Shown piece by piece: positions 14,166 through 14,343 of a DNA stretch of 14,343 nucleotides. Position numbers and translations under genes: made by a program. Source of the DNA: Pseudomonadota bacterium (GTDB taxonomy: Bacteria > Pseudomonadota > Gammaproteobacteria > Burkholderiales > Casimicrobiaceae); assembly GCA_029571495.1 (NCBI GenBank), contig JAKPSO010000973.1:1-14343 (forward strand), read 5' to 3'. Numbering within the stretch: position 1 is the first letter of the stretch; each line of letters starts with the position of its first letter. Under the pieces are notes generated by a model, which saw only the letters and a list, made by a program, of their open reading frames with translations, made no database searches and was not told the DNA's origin.

Positions 14166-14343
14166 GTCGTACTCCGAAATGTTGAATAGAACTGTTTGGA
14201 AAACTCTACGATCCTGCCTCGGTACACCGTGTCACGGGCCTTCAGCGTTCACTTGAACGTCGATTGTCGCGCGCTCGCGTTGCGTTTGAGGCACTGGAAA
14301 CACCTAATTGCGAACCATAACCACGAACTTTGAATTCGCGACT
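14166..14343 (-). other. Leader and upstream region of the TRAP operon
   Basis: No gene is seen up to the window end. It holds the dctP ribosome binding site (14172-14175) and the inverted repeat at 14246-14259. No promoter hexamers of convincing quality are visible on the minus strand. The upstream regulator or divergent gene, if any, lies beyond the window. Confidence 0.5.
14246..14259. promoter_or_regulatory. Inverted repeat upstream of the TRAP operon, possible operator
   Basis: CGTTCA-CT-TGAACG is a perfect 6-bp inverted repeat with a 2-bp centre, 81 bp upstream of the dctP start. This position would suit a dimeric regulator of the operon. No convincing -35/-10 pair was found between it and dctP, and no regulator gene is in the window, so the role is a guess. 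Confidence 0.35.

Overview
The window looks like the chromosome of a high-GC betaproteobacterium, most likely Burkholderiales or a close relative. The grounds are the neighbourhood: purM facing away from an AI-2E family transporter gene followed by hda, and a DUF3108-type gene after purN. I recall this layout from Burkholderia-like genomes and could not check it. No tRNA, rRNA, CRISPR array, phage gene or insertion sequence with a transposase is visible.

Left part (1-2258, minus strand): a purine operon reading right to left, purM > purN > a membrane-anchored Pro/Ala-rich protein cut by the window edge. purM and purN overlap as ATGA, and the third gene starts 8 bp after purN. PurM is a divergent long form lacking the usual TDGVGTK loop. 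Centre-left (2298-4246, plus strand): an AI-2E (PerM-like) permease and, 14 bp later, hda, the regulator that inactivates DnaA after replication initiation. The AI-2E and purM starts are only 39 bp apart.

Centre (4247-6596, plus strand): a TATAAT box and a long leader precede a tiny exported Ala/Pro/Lys-rich protein, closed by a clear intrinsic terminator. Next is a promoter for mnmA (tRNA 2-thiouridylase). The whole mnmA leader is a 145-bp nearly full-length palindrome (26-bp arms, 24/26 identical, nested inner pairings) ending at the mnmA start codon. It looks like a MITE-like repeat, a cis-acting RNA hairpin, or both, and is the most intriguing non-coding structure here. A small secreted protein of unknown function with two cysteines follows.

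Right part (6593-14165, minus strand): one catabolic operon, dctP > dctQ > dctM > 5-oxoprolinase > acetylpolyamine amidohydrolase-like deacetylase. A TRAP transporter would bring a carboxylate into the cell, an ATP-driven lactamase would open a 5-oxoproline-type ring, and a zinc deacylase would remove an acyl group. The dctM/oxoprolinase junction is an ATGA overlap, so uptake and ring opening are probably translationally coupled. Pyroglutamate is the simplest predicted substrate; the deacetylase suggests a wider range of N-acyl or lactam compounds. No regulator gene for this operon lies in the window.
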